Shown: piece after piece, positions 43,943-51,625 of the stretch
Numbering within the stretch: position 1 is the first letter of the stretch
Layout of the letters: each line of letters starts with the position of its first letter
Assembly (NCBI RefSeq): GCF_039542225.1
Contig: NZ_BAABHS010000023.1
Coordinates: 1 to 64,000 of the forward strand
DNA from: Yinghuangia aomiensis
Lineage (GTDB): Bacteria > Actinomycetota > Actinomycetes > Streptomycetales > Streptomycetaceae
Direction of reading: 5' to 3'
DNA length: 64,000 nt
Made by a program: the position numbers and the translations under genes
The notes under the pieces: model-generated
Database searches by the model: none
Told to the model about the DNA's origin: nothing
What the model saw: the letters and a program-made list of their open reading frames with translations, nothing else

Positions 43943-45040
43943 GTGGCAGCCCCCGAATACGCCGCAAATCCGCTGCCCGCAACGGCGCTTGACACCCCGT
44001 CAGGCGGAATTCCGACGACCGGGACTTCAGCAGCCGAAACGTCGGCAGCCGAAACTTCGACAGGCGGAACTCCCGCAACCGGAACTCCGGCAAACCAACC
44101 GTCCACCGCCCTCGCCCTCCCCGGCCAAACCGCCCCGCGCACCGGCCTCGCCGACCTCCCCGACACTCCCGCCAACCGCATCGCCGTCGGATTCCTGCTC
44201 TCCCACCACGGCAATACCCGCACCGCGTACACCCGCGACCTCGCCGACTACGGAGCCTGGTGCGCCGAGATCGGCATCGAGATCCTCGACGCCCGCCGCG
44301 TCCACGTGGACGCCTACGTCGAGCACCTCACCCGCTCCGGCGCCGCTCCCTCCACCGTCGTGCGGCGGCTCTCCGCGGTCTCCGGGTTCTACGCCTACGC
44401 CGTCGACGAAGGGCTGATCGACCGCAACCCGGCCGCCCGCGTCCGCCGTCCGAAAGTCGGCGAGAACGTCCAGTCGACCGGCCTGTCCCGGGCCGAGGCG
44501 GGGCGGCTGCTGGCCGCCGCGGAAGCGCATTCGCCGCGCGCCGCGGTGGTGGCGAACCTGCTGCTGTTCTGCGGACTGCGGGTGTCCGAGCTGTGCCATG
44601 CGGAGGTCGGCGACCTGGGCTGGGAACGCGGGCACCGGGTGCTCACCGTCACCCGCAAGGGCGGCAAGCGGCAGCGCATGGTCGTCCCGCCGCGCGCCGG
44701 CGAGCTGATCGACACGTACCTCGACGGCCGCACCGACGGCCCGCTGGTCGCGACCGTCACCGGCCGCCCGCTCGACCGGCAGGGCGTGTGGCGGCTGCTG
44801 CGCACCCTCGCCACCACCGCCGTGCCGCACCTCGCGGACAGCCTCCACCCGCACGACCTGCGGCACGCCTGCGCCACGCTCGCGCTCGACGCGGGCGCCT
44901 CCCTGCGCGACGTCCAGGACCTCCTCGGCCACGCGGACAGCCGCACGACCCGCCGCTACGACCGGGCCCGGCACAACCTCGACCGCTCCCCCACCTACGC
45001 CCTGGCGGGCCTCATCGACACCCCGGACCCCCGCGACTGA
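43943..45040 (+). CDS. Tyrosine recombinase, XerC/D-type
   Basis: A 365-residue recombinase from the GTG at 43943, which follows AGGAG. Residues 1-70 are a low-complexity tail made of pentapeptide repeats and are not part of the enzyme. The core-binding domain (about 75-170) includes NTRTAYTRDLADYGAWC. The catalytic domain has Arg213 (FCGLRVSEL), Lys239 (TVTRKGGKRQR), His304 and Arg307 (PHDLRHACAT), His330 and nucleophile Tyr339 (GHADSRTTRRYD): a complete set. It could be a chromosome-dimer or phase-type recombinase; no excisionase or phage gene is adjacent. Confidence 0.92.
   Translation: MAAPEYAANPLPATALDTPSGGIPTTGTSAAETSAAETSTGGTPATGTPANQPSTALALPGQTAPRTGLADLPDTPANRIAVGFLLSHHGNTRTAYTRDLADYGAWCAEIGIEILDARRVHVDAYVEHLTRSGAAPSTVVRRLSAVSGFYAYAVDEGLIDRNPAARVRRPKVGENVQSTGLSRAEAGRLLAAAEAHSPRAAVVANLLLFCGLRVSELCHAEVGDLGWERGHRVLTVTRKGGKRQRMVVPPRAGELIDTYLDGRTDGPLVATVTGRPLDRQGVWRLLRTLATTAVPHLADSLHPHDLRHACATLALDAGASLRDVQDLLGHADSRTTRRYDRARHNLDRSPTYALAGLIDTPDPRD
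43994..44098 (+). repeat. Seven 15-base tandem repeats in the recombinase gene
   Basis: Seven in-frame 15-base units encode the pentapeptides TPSGG, IPTTG, TSAAE, TSAAE, TSTGG, TPATG and TPANQ. They form the flexible N-terminal tail. Unit 3 and unit 4 differ at two bases, so copy number may vary by slippage. Confidence 0.75.
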
Positions 45041-45083
45041 ACCGGCATCGTCGAGGCCCCCGCACGGCCGAGGAGCCGGCGCC

Positions 45084-45884
45084 TCACGGCGTAGGCAGCC
45101 AACTCACTTTCCCCGCCAGCAGCACGTACCCCACGAACGCCACCGTGTCGATCAGCGCGTGTGCGAGGAGCAGCGGCATGACGCGGCCCCACCGCTTGTA
45201 GAGCCAGCAGAAGATCAGCCCCATCGCCAGGTTGCCGAAGAACCCGCCGATGCCCTGGTACAGGTGGTACGACCCGCGCAGCACCGAACTCGCCAGCGCC
45301 GCCTTGGGGAACGACCAGCCGAACTGCCGGAGCCGGTGCAGCAGGTAGCCGAGGACGATGATCTCCTCGACGGCCGCGTTCTGGAACGCGGACAGCACCA
45401 GGACGGGGATGCGCCACCACACGTCGGGCAGCGTCGTCGGCACCACGGTGAGGTTGGCGCCCGCGCCGCGGGCGGCGAGGTAGAGGCCGAGGCCGGTGCC
45501 GCCGATGGCCGCGGCGACGGCGGCGCCGCGGCCCAGGTCGAGCCACTTGTGCCGGGTGTCGACGCCGAGGTCGCGGATGGATTCGCCGTCACGGGTCATG
45601 AAGTGCGCGACGAGGAGGATCGGCACGAGCGCGGTGGCGATGCCGAACAGCTGCCAGGCCAGGTCGAGCCACGGCCGTCCGGGCGCGGCGGACCGGTTGA
45701 GGACGGCGGCCTGGTGGGCGAGCCCGCCGGGCCGGGTGACGGAGCCGACGAAGGAGATCAGCGAGGACAGCGCCGACGCGCCGAGGGACAGCGCGAGGAC
45801 GAGGATCACTTCGTCGCGCAGGATGCGGCGGCGCGGCGGCGGGGCTGCCGCGGCGGCCGGGCGCGGCGGGTCTTCGGCGATCAC
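45084..45884 (-). CDS. CPBP-family intramembrane protease-like protein
   Basis: A 266-residue membrane protein with about seven hydrophobic segments. The CPBP motifs are partly present: Glu173-Glu174 in NAAVEEIIVLGYLLHRL, His in LRGSYHLYQGI and His in LLAHALIDTVAF. The usual EExxxR has Leu in place of Arg, so proteolysis is uncertain though the metal ligands remain. Relatives act in prenyl-protein processing, bacteriocin immunity or stress. The start GTG is at 45882-45884, just 24 bases after the vWA gene ends, so it may be transcribed with the conflict cluster. Confidence 0.85.
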   Translation of the reverse strand: MIAEDPPRPAAAAAPPPRRRILRDEVILVLALSLGASALSSLISFVGSVTRPGGLAHQAAVLNRSAAPGRPWLDLAWQLFGIATALVPILLVAHFMTRDGESIRDLGVDTRHKWLDLGRGAAVAAAIGGTGLGLYLAARGAGANLTVVPTTLPDVWWRIPVLVLSAFQNAAVEEIIVLGYLLHRLRQFGWSFPKAALASSVLRGSYHLYQGIGGFFGNLAMGLIFCWLYKRWGRVMPLLLAHALIDTVAFVGYVLLAGKVSWLPTP

Positions 45885-45908
45885 CGGGACAATCTATAAG
45901 CGGCGCCG

Positions 45909-47507
45909 CTACCCCGTCCCCGGTCCCCCGCCCGTCGGCCGCGTCCACTTCCGGTGCTGCACGTCCAGCCCCGCGACCACGCCCTTGCCGCCCTCGGCCA
46001 TCCGGATGCCGCCGACGTTGCCGCCCCGCGAGCATTGGATCCGCAGGGTCCGGCCGCGGCGTCCGAAGCCCTGGCCGCCGCGTACCGAGATCCAGCCCGG
46101 GTCCTGGATCCGGGACAGCGGGGTGCGGGCGACGGAGCGTTCGCCGTCGACGCCGACGACCATCGAGTAGGTGCCGTCGTACGACCAGACGTCGAGTTCG
46201 CCCTGCATCTTGCGCGGGACCACGTACAGGGTGCCGCCGACGGCGAGGATCAGGGCGGCGATGATGACGATCACGATTCCGGCGGTCATCCAGGAGGCCC
46301 GTTCGGTGGTTTCCTTGCCGGTGAGTTTCACGGGCGGCGACGGCGGCACGTTGGCGATGTCGGTCGCCAGCGCGAGCGGCCGGTTGAGGTACTGGGTGAC
46401 CGCGGGGCCCAGCGGCGAGTCGACGGTGCCGGTGACCCGGGGGCGGACTTCCACGGTCGAGGTGCCGCCGCCGAGCCCGGTGCGGGTGCGGGCGGCGGAC
46501 ATGGTGACGTTGATGCGCACCGGGGGTGCTTTCGGGTCGACGATCACCGGGTCGGCGGGCAGTCCGGAGACTTGGGCGCCCGACACGGCGAGGTCCGACA
46601 CGCGTACGGGGACGCGCGCGGTCGTCGCCTTCAGTTCCAGTACGAGCGGCACGTTCGACGACACGTCGAACGTGCCGTCGAGGGTGTCGGGGACGATCCA
46701 GCGTGCTTCGACGCCCTTGCCCTTCTCCGCGTCGACCGCCGCGGCGCCCTGCTTGGCCCGGGCCTGCCCGGCCCATTCCTGGAGCGGGCCGGAGAGTTCG
46801 GGGACGGTTTTGGCGTGCCCGGCGGGGATGGACGACAGCACGGTGCTGATGGCCTTGTAGACGACGTCGGCGCCTTGTTCGAAGTCGACGCCGAACCCGG
46901 CGATGTCGCGCTGCGCGCCGATCTTGTCGAAACGCGCGCGCAGGGCTTTCCATTCGGGCGTGCTCGGGTCGATCTTGGCGTACGGCTGTCCGGCGGGGAC
47001 GTCCTCCTTGGCGTCGGACAGCAGGACGACGCCGACCGGCCGCGGCGGATTGTCCAGCGGCGTCTTGTCGATGAGGTCGGCGGCGGAGGCCAGGGCGAGG
47101 CCGAGGTTGGTGCCGCCCGGGTCGTCGACGGAGAGGCCGTCCAGGAGCGATTTCGCTTCGGCGGCCTGGACGAACTTCTTCTGCGTGCCGGGTCGGACGG
47201 CGAAGCTGATGAAGCCGACCCGGTCGACGGACCGCATGCCGTCGATGAGCTTCTTCACTTCGGTGCGGACGGCGGTGTCGTAGCCGGCGTCGCCCATGGA
47301 GAGGGACTGGTCGACGAGGACGAGGTAGTCGACGCCGACATCGCCGATGCCGAGCGCGGTCAGCAGGTCCTCGCGGCTGCCGGGTGCCGCGGGGCCGGCC
47401 GCGGCGTGCGCGGTGCCGACCGGGGCGGCGAAGAGCAGCGCGGCGGCGAGCGCGGCGATGGCGGCGCGCAGGCGGCGCGGCCGCGGCCGTCGGGCGGGTG
47501 ACTTCAC
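45909..47507 (-). CDS. Exported membrane-anchored vWA-domain protein
   Basis: A 532-residue protein. A signal peptide (residues 1-36, ending GTAHAAAG) precedes a von Willebrand A domain with intact metal-binding site: Asp66-Gln-Ser68-Leu-Ser70 (LVDQSLSMG), Thr in DDPGGTNLGLAL, and Asp in VVLLSDAKED. An Ig-like segment follows, then a membrane helix near 430-455 (GIVIVIIAALILAVGGTL) and a C-terminal domain. It ends the operon with the full-length GAP1 gene, 45 bases away. It probably senses or tethers something at the cell surface and passes the signal through the membrane; that role is inferred. Confidence 0.88.
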   Translation of the reverse strand: MKSPARRPRPRRLRAAIAALAAALLFAAPVGTAHAAAGPAAPGSREDLLTALGIGDVGVDYLVLVDQSLSMGDAGYDTAVRTEVKKLIDGMRSVDRVGFISFAVRPGTQKKFVQAAEAKSLLDGLSVDDPGGTNLGLALASAADLIDKTPLDNPPRPVGVVLLSDAKEDVPAGQPYAKIDPSTPEWKALRARFDKIGAQRDIAGFGVDFEQGADVVYKAISTVLSSIPAGHAKTVPELSGPLQEWAGQARAKQGAAAVDAEKGKGVEARWIVPDTLDGTFDVSSNVPLVLELKATTARVPVRVSDLAVSGAQVSGLPADPVIVDPKAPPVRINVTMSAARTRTGLGGGTSTVEVRPRVTGTVDSPLGPAVTQYLNRPLALATDIANVPPSPPVKLTGKETTERASWMTAGIVIVIIAALILAVGGTLYVVPRKMQGELDVWSYDGTYSMVVGVDGERSVARTPLSRIQDPGWISVRGGQGFGRRGRTLRIQCSRGGNVGGIRMAEGGKGVVAGLDVQHRKWTRPTGGGPGTG

Positions 47508-47552
47508 GCGGGCTCCCAGGGGACGTTCTCCGGACGGGGCGAGGTGCGTGGT

Positions 47553-50504
47553 TCAGGGCCGGTTGTTCGGCCGCTTCGGGGTGGTGGCAGTGGCATCGTG
47601 GCCGGGGTCCTGCGGGGCCGCGGCCGGGGCGGTCGCGGCCGGGTCGCGGTTGTCCGGGGTCGACGGCGATCCGTTGTCGGACCCGTCGTCGGACAGCAGC
47701 AGCACGGCGACGGCGATGACGCCGACCAGGATGACGACCAGCGCGATGAGGATACGGGCGACGAGGGTTTCGCGCTCCATCTTCCAGCGCACGGTGGCGC
47801 CTTGCTGCACGTGGGGCGGGCTCGGGCGCCAGCCCCGGCGGAACCGCCCGCGGCCGCCGTGGGTCAGGTTCCCGTCGGCCGGTGCGGCACCCGGCGCGGC
47901 GCTCCCGGTGGCGGAGCCGGCGGGGAGCGCCCGGGTGTCCGCCGTCGAGGCGGGCGCCGGGAGGTTCCCCGAGGGTTCGGGTGGTGCGGGCGGTCCGGGC
48001 GGCGGTGCCTCGTTCTTGCGGCGGCGGCCCTTCCGGGCCGGCGGGGCGGCCGGGGCCGCCGCGCCGCCTTGCGGGGCCGGCTGGGCGGGCGGGGGCTGGA
48101 ACTTGCTTTTGCGGATGGCCCGCCGGTGCCGGCGGGCATGCTTGGCCTCGGCGGCGAGCGCTTCGCCGAACTGCTCGCGGCGGCGCTCGGCTTCCGGTTC
48201 GCCCCAGGCGCCCTGGGTGACGGCGAGGCGGAGGCCGTCGACGGCTTCGCGGGCCTGCGCGCCATCGACGCGGCGGGCGACGAGGCCGCCGTACAGGGCG
48301 TCGAAGACGGCCACCGCGGGGACTTGGCTCTTGCGCAGCCAGTCGCCGACGGCGGCCAGCATGGGTTTGCGGTCGGTGCCGCCGACGACGGCGACGCCCG
48401 CACGGGACGGCGCGCTGCACAGGCTGTCGGCCCACAGGTCGACGACTTCGCGCAGCGACAGGCCGCCTTGCCGGACCCGGGTCAGGGTGCGGCTCTGCTC
48501 CAGCGACGGGTCGTACTGGATGAGGGCGTGCCACCAGGTGTCGTCGAGGATCTGGGTGTCGTACAGGCCCGGGTTCTCCAGTGCGCCGCCCACCGCACCG
48601 GCGATCGCGGCCGCGGTGGAGTCGCCGCAGTCGAGCGCGAACGTGCGCAGCAGGAGGCGGCTTTCCCGGCTGACCGGGCCCGCGCCCGGGTTCAGGACGA
48701 GTCCGGTCCAGGCGGCCGCCCAGCGCGGGAACGCGACGCGGTCGTGCACGTGGCGGTCGCGGACCGCTTCCAGGTAGCGCTCGACGGACAGCCGCCGCTG
48801 CTCGGCGCCGTGCGGCAGGTAGCCGCCGACGACCAGGAGCAGGTCGATGCGGACCGCGGTGTCCGGGTCGGCGATGTGCCGCCGCGTGAGGGCGGCGAAC
48901 AGGCGCGCCTGGTACTGCTCGTTCCCGGCGGCCTCGGTGAAGGTGGGCCAGAACGCGCTGACGACGCGGGTGAACTCCTCGCCGCTTTCGGTGAGGTCGG
49001 CGACGGCGATGGCGTCGCCGGGCGTGGGCAGGCTGCCGGTGGCGTGCCGCGAGCCGAGGATCCGGTAGGGGCGCAGCCAGACCGGCACCGATGCGTTGTC
49101 CGGGTCGAGGACCGCCAGCCACTGCCGCCGGTCCTCGGATTCGTACGCCAGGAGCGCACCCGCGACGACTTTCTCCTGCCACAGGAAGTCCCGGACGGCC
49201 TCCAGGCGCCGCGCGCGGGCGGCGCCGATGCGGCGCAGCATGCGAACCATCCGCTCCGGCGTTGCCCCGTCCGCGCCCATGCCGGTGAGGAGGACGTAGG
49301 CGGCGGCGTTGCCGAGGCCGAGGCGGTCGGCGAGGGCCCAGATGCGGGCGTCGCGGTCGGGGGTGCCGGGGTCTTCGGGGGCGCCAAGTTCGGCGACGAC
49401 GGCGGCGACGGCCGCGTCGGCGGCTTTGGCTTTGCGGGTGAAGACCTCGGCGGCGTCGGCGCAGCCGGTGTGGCCGCGGACGGCGGCGGCGAACGCGGCG
49501 CCGAGGAGGGCGCGCGTTTCGTCGGGCTTGAGGCGGCCGGGTTCGGCGCCGGCGAGGCGCCGGGCGAGTTCGTCGGCGTTGAGGGTGCCGTTGCGGCTCG
49601 CTTCGATGAGCCGGGTGACCCAGTCGAGGTCGCGGACGGCGGTGACGAGGCTGCCGCTCAGGCCGCGGGTCTTGGCCAGGTCGACGGGGGTGCGCATGGC
49701 GGCCAGGCGTTCGACGAGGTCGTCGAGGCCGTTGCGCTCCAGGAACGTGGTGACGACGCCGTAGTAGTCGGCGGCAGGTCCCTCGGGCGGGAGCGGCAGG
49801 CGGCGGTTGACGGCGAGGCGCCGGGCGCCGGGGATTTCGGCGAAGGACACCCAGGGCTGGGCGCGGGTGTCGGTGCCGGTCCAGGTGTGCGCGGTGAGGT
49901 GGGCACGGACGCCGTAGGGCAGGAGGGCGGTCACCGCGTCGACGATGGCGAGGCGGGTGTGCCGGTCGGCGTTGTCCGCCCCGCCGATGGAGACGGGTCC
50001 GGCGAGCATCCAGGCCGCGACGGTGGCCGCCCATTCGATGCCGAGGCCGCGGATCTCCGCGAGGATGTCGGCGCGGGTCGCCGCCGGGTCGGGCAGGCGC
50101 ACGGACACGGGGGCGCCGGGCACGAGCGGCGCCTCGTCGAGGGCGTCCAGCAGGCGGGCCGCGGACAGGCCGGCGGCGGCGGCTTCCGGGTACGGCACGA
50201 AGAACACGCGGGCGGAGACGATGGCGCGGTTGAAGCCGTCCTTCTCGCCGCGCGCTTCGACGATCTTGACGACCCACATGGGGCTGCGGTCCTGCCCGCG
50301 GGCGGGCGAGACGGTGCACCAGGGCAGGCGTTCGGGGCCGTTGTCGATGCGGTCCGGCGTTCCGGGGAAGGTCCGCCACACGACGTTGCTGAGCGCTTTG
50401 TACGTGTTCGGCTCGGAACTGCCTTCGAGGACTTCGTAGTCCGAGGTGGATCCGGGGGATTTGCCGAACCACACCCACTGGGCTTCCAGTTCCGCCACCG
50501 TCAC
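47553..50504 (-). CDS. GTPase-associated protein 1 (GAP1), full length
   Basis: A 983-residue protein from the GTG at 50502-50504, preceded by GGAGG. The N-terminal GAP1-N domain (about 1-240) starts VAELEAQWVWFGKSPGSTSDYEVLEGS and includes RLPWCTVSPARG and RAIVSARVFFVPYPEA. A long helical middle region follows, with PYRILGSRHATGS, and then RQGGLSLREVVDLW. The tail is Pro/Ala-rich and ends in one membrane helix (ILIALVVILVGVIAVAVLLL). GAP1 proteins are described as constant partners of GTPases in NTP-dependent conflict systems. Its first codon overlaps the GTPase stop codon as GTGA, so the two are translationally coupled. Confidence 0.85.
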   Translation of the reverse strand: MTVAELEAQWVWFGKSPGSTSDYEVLEGSSEPNTYKALSNVVWRTFPGTPDRIDNGPERLPWCTVSPARGQDRSPMWVVKIVEARGEKDGFNRAIVSARVFFVPYPEAAAAGLSAARLLDALDEAPLVPGAPVSVRLPDPAATRADILAEIRGLGIEWAATVAAWMLAGPVSIGGADNADRHTRLAIVDAVTALLPYGVRAHLTAHTWTGTDTRAQPWVSFAEIPGARRLAVNRRLPLPPEGPAADYYGVVTTFLERNGLDDLVERLAAMRTPVDLAKTRGLSGSLVTAVRDLDWVTRLIEASRNGTLNADELARRLAGAEPGRLKPDETRALLGAAFAAAVRGHTGCADAAEVFTRKAKAADAAVAAVVAELGAPEDPGTPDRDARIWALADRLGLGNAAAYVLLTGMGADGATPERMVRMLRRIGAARARRLEAVRDFLWQEKVVAGALLAYESEDRRQWLAVLDPDNASVPVWLRPYRILGSRHATGSLPTPGDAIAVADLTESGEEFTRVVSAFWPTFTEAAGNEQYQARLFAALTRRHIADPDTAVRIDLLLVVGGYLPHGAEQRRLSVERYLEAVRDRHVHDRVAFPRWAAAWTGLVLNPGAGPVSRESRLLLRTFALDCGDSTAAAIAGAVGGALENPGLYDTQILDDTWWHALIQYDPSLEQSRTLTRVRQGGLSLREVVDLWADSLCSAPSRAGVAVVGGTDRKPMLAAVGDWLRKSQVPAVAVFDALYGGLVARRVDGAQAREAVDGLRLAVTQGAWGEPEAERRREQFGEALAAEAKHARRHRRAIRKSKFQPPPAQPAPQGGAAAPAAPPARKGRRRKNEAPPPGPPAPPEPSGNLPAPASTADTRALPAGSATGSAAPGAAPADGNLTHGGRGRFRRGWRPSPPHVQQGATVRWKMERETLVARILIALVVILVGVIAVAVLLLSDDGSDNGSPSTPDNRDPAATAPAAAPQDPGHDATATTPKRPNNRP

Positions 50505-51625
50505 CGCCTCCGGTCCATCACGGCCGATGTCAGATAGAGCAGCGGTTCGACGACGTTCATCGGTTCGATGACGTCGAGGATCAGCTGGTCGTCGGCTTCC
50601 GCGACCACGCGGTGGAAGTCGTCGGGGCCGGGCTGTTCGGGATCGACCCGGCCGACGCCGAGCGAGCTGGTGATGAAGTACTTCACCCGGTTCGGGTGGA
50701 AGTTGTTGCGCAGCGCCTGGTCGATGTAGCCGAGGTTGCTCTCCGGGATGGCCCGGGAGATCCAGGTCATGAACGCGGCCGGGTCGGCGATGCGCGGGAC
50801 CCCGGTGTCGTCGGTGTGCACGAAGCCGCCCTGTTTGGCGCGGACGAACACGCGGGGGTCGTCCCATTTCGTCAGGCAGACGGCCAGGTGCTGCGGGAGG
50901 CGGCCGTCGACGAGGCTGCCGTCGGCGATGGCGGCGATCCGGAGGTTCTCCATCACACCGCCGAAGTGGCGGAACGAGTTGCGCTGTTCGAGTTCGCCGA
51001 TGGGGTCGAGCAGCAGGATGAGGCCGCGGCTGTTGACGAGGTGGGTGATCGCCGGGTTCTTGCTGTGCGCGTTCTCGTCGTCGTACGTGCGGCCGGGGGC
51101 ATCGGTGATCTCCAGCAGGAACGTCTGGCTGCGGCCGGGGCCGCGGCGCAGCAGGCCACGGCGTTTCTCGGTGACGGTGAAGTCCCAGAACTGGTGCGAG
51201 ATACCCGCGGTGGCCATCGGGAACGTGCGCTCTTCGGTGAGCATGCGCCGGAAGTTCTGGGCTTCCTTGAGGGCCAGGTTGCTGGCCGGGGTCAGGTTGA
51301 CCGACACCGCGGGGTGCACGAACTGGTTGACGGCGAACTGCAGCGCGGCCAGGAACGTGGTCTTGCCGGAGCCGGGCGCGCCCCACAGGGACAGCGGGAC
51401 GACGGCGGTGCCGGTGTACGCGTCGAACGGGACCTCGCGGTGGAGCGCGGGGGCCTCCGTGTCGAAGGGTCCGTCGTAGGTGTCGTACGGCAGGTCGTCG
51501 GGCACGTCCTCGGGCAGCAGCGGCCCGCCGCGGGCCGCGAACGGCGGCGGCTCGGACGAGTAGACCGTTTCGTCGTCGTCCGGGTCGGGCGGCGGAGGCG
51601 GCGGGTAGGCGTGCGGGTCGGTCAT
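50501..51625 (-). CDS. P-loop GTPase of the GAP1 conflict module
   Basis: A 374-residue GTPase. The N-terminal 65 residues are Pro/Asp-rich and disordered. The G domain has the P-loop GAPGSGKT (82-89) in PLSLWGAPGSGKTTFLAAL, switch II Asp175-Ala-Pro-Gly178 (LEITDAPGRTYDDE) and the base-specificity motif Thr252-Lys253-Trp-Asp255 (AVCLTKWDDPRVF). It likely acts as the switch controlling the module. Both ends overlap neighbours by four bases (ATGA with the upstream gene, GTGA with GAP1), so the three are one coupled operon. Confidence 0.9.
   Translation of the reverse strand: MTDPHAYPPPPPPDPDDDETVYSSEPPPFAARGGPLLPEDVPDDLPYDTYDGPFDTEAPALHREVPFDAYTGTAVVPLSLWGAPGSGKTTFLAALQFAVNQFVHPAVSVNLTPASNLALKEAQNFRRMLTEERTFPMATAGISHQFWDFTVTEKRRGLLRRGPGRSQTFLLEITDAPGRTYDDENAHSKNPAITHLVNSRGLILLLDPIGELEQRNSFRHFGGVMENLRIAAIADGSLVDGRLPQHLAVCLTKWDDPRVFVRAKQGGFVHTDDTGVPRIADPAAFMTWISRAIPESNLGYIDQALRNNFHPNRVKYFITSSLGVGRVDPEQPGPDDFHRVVAEADDQLILDVIEPMNVVEPLLYLTSAVMDRRR

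Noticed and set aside
45589..50478. 1629-residue minus-strand frame in a second phase
   Set aside because: Arg/Pro-rich nonsense overlapping three recognised genes in another frame.
47544..50537. 997-residue plus-strand frame opposite GAP1
   Set aside because: Its sequence is Gly/Arg/Val-rich without any domain pattern; it is the shadow of the GAP1 gene produced by third-position G/C bias.
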